Source: Agapanthus africanus (lineage: Eukaryota > Streptophyta > Magnoliopsida > Asparagales > Amaryllidaceae). Taken from it: a stretch of DNA of 64,000 nucleotides. Positions 59,464 to 64,000 of this stretch are shown piece after piece; position 1 is the first letter of the stretch; every line of letters begins with the position of its first letter. The notes under the pieces are model-generated. The model saw only the letters and a list, made by a program, of their open reading frames with translations, had not been told where the DNA came from and made no database searches. The stretch spans positions 376,611,582 to 376,675,581 of the forward strand of contig CM057337.1 of the NCBI GenBank assembly GCA_030015575.1. The letters run 5' to 3'. The position numbers were made by a program, and so were the translations under genes.

Positions 59464-62400
59464 GTGTTTTCTTCTCTCTCTCTCCAGGTAGCGACCATAT
59501 CATGCCTTAATCAAGAAAATAATATGGATGTAATGACCGAACCCGCATGTTATACTGTGCTGGGGAACGTTGGATCCGTTCTTTCTTATAAGAGTTATAA
59601 GACTGAACTGGATATAGGGGAATACCAGGATTCTCATACCACCCGTGTGAAGAAAGTACATGTTGATGCATTTTGTTCGGGTGTGTTCATTACAGAGAAC
59701 TGTTACTCCATTAGCTCTACGTCCTGGGTATTAGATACCGGTTCAGGATCCCATATATGTAATCAGTTACATGGGCTTAGAAAAGGTAGAGAACTTGGAG
59801 AAGGTGATAAAGACATAAGGGTTGGAAATGGTGCAATTGTTGCAGCTAAAACTGTCGGGGAATTTCACCTTGTATTGCCAACTGGTAATACATTGATTCT
59901 GAACGAATGCTATTACATGCCGAACCTGATATGCAACATTATATCAGTTTCTTTGTTAAGTAAAGAGGGATATAATTTTGTATTACAGGATAATGTTATG
60001 AACATTTTCCTAAACCAAAAGTTGGTTAGATCAGGCACGTTGTGCAATGGTATTTATGTTCTAAATCAATCAACGGTTCTGAGCAGAACAAACACACACA
60101 AGAGGAAGAGTTCAGAAATGAACGAATCCTTCTTGTGGCATTGTATACTGGGTCACATCAATGCGACACGACTAGCTAAGTTGCATAAGGATGGTTATTT
60201 AAATTCGTTTGAATTTTCATCTTATGACACTTGCCAGTCATGTCTCAAAGGCAAGATGACCAAAACTCCATTTACGGGGCACGGAGAAAGAGTTACCGAA
60301 CTCTTGGGACTGATACATTGTGATGTATGCGGTCCCATGTCTACGCATGCCAGGGATGGTTCTTCGTACTTCATTACATTCACTGACAACCTGTCTAGAT
60401 TCGGATATGTGTTCCTGATGAAACACAAATCAGAAGCATTTGAGAAATTTAGAGAATATAAACAAAAAGTCGAGAACCAAACCGGGAAAAGTATTAAAAT
60501 CCTTCGATCTGATCGAGGAGGTGAATACTTGAACAATGAATTCCTGGACTTCCTAAAAGAGAATGGGATTCTCTCTCAGCTAACTCCTCCATATACACCA
60601 TAGCACAACGGTGTATCGGAACGGAAGAACCGCACCCTATTAGATATGGTGCGCTCTATGATGAGTATAGCTGAGTTACCTATTTCCTTCTGGGGATATG
60701 CACTGGAAACAGCAGCATACCTACTGAATAGGGTTCCTACCAAATCTGTGCCTACCACCCCATATGAGATATGGGAGGGGAAGAGACCATATCTTAATTT
60801 TATTAAGATATGGGGTTGCCCGGCCTATGTCAAAAGAGAAAAACCGGACAAACTCGAGGCAAGATCTGTTTTGTGTAAGTTTGTTGGATATCCCAAGCAT
60901 TCGCGAGGGTATATCTTCTACCACGGTGAGGAAAAAAGGGTGTTTGTTGCTCAACACGCCACCTTTTTAGAAAAAGAATTTCTTGCAAAATATATTAGTG
61001 GCTCTGAGGTAGAACTGGAAGAGGTTCCAACTGTACAAACCACAATAGAAGATTTGGTAGAACCAGAGGATTCGGTAGTTCCCGATGAACCCCAGCCACT
61101 CCGCCGATCTAGTAGGGTTCCTCACCCACCTGAGAGATACTACGGTTTTCTCATGGATGGTGGGAGCGAGGATTGCATCATGGAGGATGATGACCCAACT
61201 AGCTTCGAGCAGGGCACCACGAGTGGAGACTCAGTGAAATGGCTGGATGCAATGCGGTCCGAGATGGAATCCATTTACACCAACAAAGTATGGACTTTGG
61301 AAGATGCTCCTGAAGGGGTAAAACCCATTGGGAGCAAGTGGATCTTCAAGAAAAAACTTGGTGTAGATGGGAAAGTGGAGACTTTCGAAGCTTGACTTGT
61401 TGCAAAAGGTTTTCGTCAAAGACCAGGTGTGGACTATGACGAAACCTTTTCTCCAGTGGCTATGCTTAAATCCATCCGGATCATGCTTGCCATCGCTGCA
61501 TATCATGACTACGAAATCTGGCAAATGGATGTTAAGACCGCCTTTCTAAACGGTGATTTAGAAGAGTGCGTGTACATGACTCAGCCAGAGGGCTTCGTAG
61601 ATAGTGGGAGCAGCGGGAAGGTGTGAAAGCTGCTTAAATCCATTTATGGATTAAAGCAAGCATCGCGGAGTTGGAACATCTGCTTTGACGTCGTTATCAA
61701 AGAGTTTGATTTCGTCAAAAACGTAGATGAACCTTGTATCTACAAAAAGGTGGCATAGAGTAAGTTAGTCTTCCTCGTATTGTACGTGGAAGACAAACTC
61801 TTGATAGGAAATGACATTCCTATGCTGCAATCGGTCAAGCTCTTCTTATCACAAACATTCTCAATGAAAGATCTTGGTGATGCCTCCTGCATATTGGGAA
61901 TTATGATTTATAGAGATAGATCTAAAAGGATATTAGGATTGTCCCTATCCAGGTACATTGACACCATACTAAAAAGGTTTAGTATGGAAGAGTCCAAACG
62001 TGGGTTTTTACCCACGATCTCAGGGCTCACTCTCTCCAAAGAGATATCTCCCAAGACTGATTTGGAGAGAGCTCGCATGCAAGGGATACCCTATGCTTCG
62101 GCTGTAGGCTCTATCATGTACGCGATGCTATGTACCGGACCCGATGTAGCATACCCACTAAGTGTAGTGAGTAGGTATCAAGCTGATCCTGGAGAGAGTC
62201 ACTGGACAGCTGTGAAGAGCTTTCTCAAGTACTTGCGAAGGACTAAAGAGATGCTCTTGTGTATGGTAACGGAGAACTCCAAGTGGAGTCCTTTACCGAT
62301 TCGAGGTTCCAGAGTGATAAGGACGACTCTAAGTCGCAGTCGGGATTTGTCTTTACCCTTTACGGCGGGGCGGTTAGCTGGAAGAGTTCCAAGCAGGAAA

Positions 62401-62767
62401 TCATGGCAGACTCGACGATGGAGGCTGAATACATCGCTGCCAACGATGCTGCCAAAGAGGCTGTCTGGATGAAAAAGTTCATTACTGAACTTGGAGTGGT
62501 TCCATCCATTGAGCATCCAATACCTTTGTATTGTGATAACAATGGAGCGGTGGTTTTGGCCAAGGAACCCAGGTCCCATCAGCGATCCAGGCATATTCTG
62601 AGGCGGTATCACCTGATCCGGGAGATAGTTGAACGCCGGGAGATCGAGGTCAGGAGGGTTGACACGAAGAACAACAAAGCGGATCCACTCACGAAGGCCA
62701 TTCCCAGATACAGTTTGAGAGACTCTTCGGGATGCTCGGTATGCGATACTACAGCAGCTGGCCCTAG
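59464..62767 (+). pseudogene. pol: E6 copia pol polyprotein (PR-IN-RT-RNase H), several breaks
   Basis: It follows the same frame from 59464 with protease LDTGSGSHIC, zinc motif WHC..GH...CQSC, integrase core (HCDVCGPM, RSDRGGEY) and RT (KWIFKKKLG, QMDVKTAFLNG). Breaks are TAG at 60601-60603, TGA at 61393-61395, TGA at 61624-61626, TAG at 61756-61758, a one-base loss near 62257 and another near 62703. The RT active site reads YVED at about 61780-61795 instead of YVDD, which should abolish activity even without the stops. RNase H residues are still recognisable (FTDSRF, EAEY, YCDNNGA). Confidence 0.92.
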
Positions 62768-62770
62768 TGC

Positions 62771-62781
62771 AAGTGGGAGAT
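62771..62781 (+). other. E6 polypurine tract
   Basis: AAGTGGGAGAT next to the TGTTAG start of the 3' LTR. Confidence 0.92.
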
Positions 62782-64000
62782 TGTTAGTTGTATGTATGCC
62801 CTAGACGCCAGTATTGTACAGATGATGTATATTATATTGGATGCTTGGACATATATAGAGCGGACTTTCTTGCTCGATATGATAGTATGCTATCTGGTTG
62901 CTCTTTATCTTAACATGTATACTTGTCTCTTGATACTGTCTTATAGTTACATGTTGGTGAAGCCCTTAGGATGTGTACTTGACTACCTGGACTATGATGC
63001 AGATCATACTAGTGGGGACAGTGTAGTACATAAGTACATCCTTCAAGATCCCTAGTCGTGGGTGTATCGAGACCGGGCATCGATATACCAGTGTAGACTA
63101 GCGTACACGCTTCTCGACCCATGAGATGGGCGATGGATGATCCTATATCCATTGGTGTTTGACATCAGAGATGGTATACGGGTGTTCATTGGAGACTGGG
63201 TATACTGGACGGACTCGCCGAGAACTCCCTGATGGTATTATACCTCACGTCAGATGGCAGTTCTCTGGTGACACTTTTGCAGGTTAGTCTGTAGACCCGA
63301 GATCGTCATAGAGTCTTGTGTGATTCCCACTGTGCTTTGATTTTCACCTTACCACGTCCATGAGGGTGTGCAAAACGGTGGTTTTTGGGTACAGTCCCGA
63401 GTCACATGGAGGCAATGAGCGATAGGAGGGGTTTCGTCTCTCCCGGTATTGGGGGTTGATATTGCGCTGTGCTCGATTGGCCGTAACAGGGAAGTCCCTG
63501 GCCAGGGCTGATTCAGAGATTTGCTGGTAAGTGTTACCAGTAGTTTCTCGACCCGTTATGAGCCTCACATCGGCATGACTTATCGGTTATTGGGGTCTGA
63601 CGTTTACCACCCCTTGACTTGATATGCAACATATCTGACGAAGAGACCAGACTGTACGGGAAGTGTTACCGGCAGGCTTTTACAGGAGTTGGATCGGGCT
63701 TGCTTGCTGATCTTCTGATCGCTCAATACCCGGGTAGCCGTTACGTCCAGCTAGTACCGCTGACGGCTTGTGGGTGCGTGATGTGATCATCACCTACTGC
63801 CGGCGTATTGACGAGTCTTAAGAGTCCTACATAGAGGTTTTACTGGCTCAGGCAAAACGAAATTGGGGCTCATATGTGATATGTGCGGGACCGAGAATAA
63901 TGTGTGTATGTAATACCTTATTCTATTCTCGCGACTTTTTGTATCGGTCGGTTATATATGATATAGCCGGGTTATCGAATCAAGTGTTGATTCGATAAGT
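62782..64000 (+). repeat. E6 3' LTR, truncated by the window edge
   Basis: The first 1219 bases of the LTR, aligned with 54524 onward at offset 8258. It contains a perfect 12-bp stem TTATCGAATCAA gtg TTGATTCGATAA near the window end. Confidence 0.94.

Larger units (their letters stand above)
54524..64000 (+). mobile_element. E6: Ty1/copia (Angela-like) element, 3' end outside window
   Basis: 5' LTR 54524-56736, primer site, leader, pol 59464-62767, polypurine tract, and 1219 bases of the 3' LTR. The left flank is the E5 leader ending ACAAT; the matching duplication is beyond 64000. Pol is closest to E2 but has four stops and at least two one-base deletions. Confidence 0.93.

Overview
This 64 kb window is plant intergenic DNA made almost entirely of nested LTR retrotransposons. 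I found no convincing host gene. The copia elements resemble the Angela lineage: LTRs start TGTTAG or TGTTGG, the next bases read 'ATGCCCTAGAGGCC'-like, the primer site matches initiator Met tRNA, and the integrase, RT and RNase H are copia-type. The gypsy element has a chromodomain-type C terminus like Tekay/Del chromoviruses. Both point to a large plant genome, perhaps a monocot. That assignment rests on recalled family features, not on a search.

Layout. E1 (1-10146, +) is a copia element whose left LTR runs off the window. 10147-12160 is older sequence with a 59-bp minisatellite. E2 (12161-22727, -) is a complete copia element with TSD ATGAA. 22733-49362 is an old gypsy element on the minus strand (3' LTR 22733-23591, polyprotein end 23625-23974, rest of pol and gag 44518-48883, 5' LTR remnant 49120-49362). 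It is split by E3 (23975-44517, -, TSD GAAGG). E3 is itself split in its 5' LTR by E4 (33096-43289, -, TSD ATAAC). E5 (49363-54523, +) is a rearranged copia piece in the order RNase H end, LTR, primer site, leader. E6 (54524 to beyond 64000, +) sits in the E5 leader.

How the parts relate. Wherever the 5' half is visible, the copia elements share one unusual plan: LTRs of about 2.1-2.2 kb, a gag-less leader of 2.3-3.1 kb, then a pol frame that begins just after a conserved pyrimidine tract ending in CAG. E2 has the best pol, one frame of about 1101 codons broken by two stops; E6 is a more damaged relative. E1 and E3 share the same decayed pol, including common frameshifts. E4 has the most degraded pol but nearly identical LTRs. 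This suggests dead-pol copies were mobilised in trans by relatives.

Most unusual signals. (1) Three spaced hairpin-like sites in every leader have loops that are the same within an element but differ between elements. (2) A GC-rich hairpin lies 200-260 bases past the primer site, with compensatory changes between elements. (3) The LTR carries a run of perfect short inverted repeats, mostly with three-base loops. All counts and alignments were made by eye.
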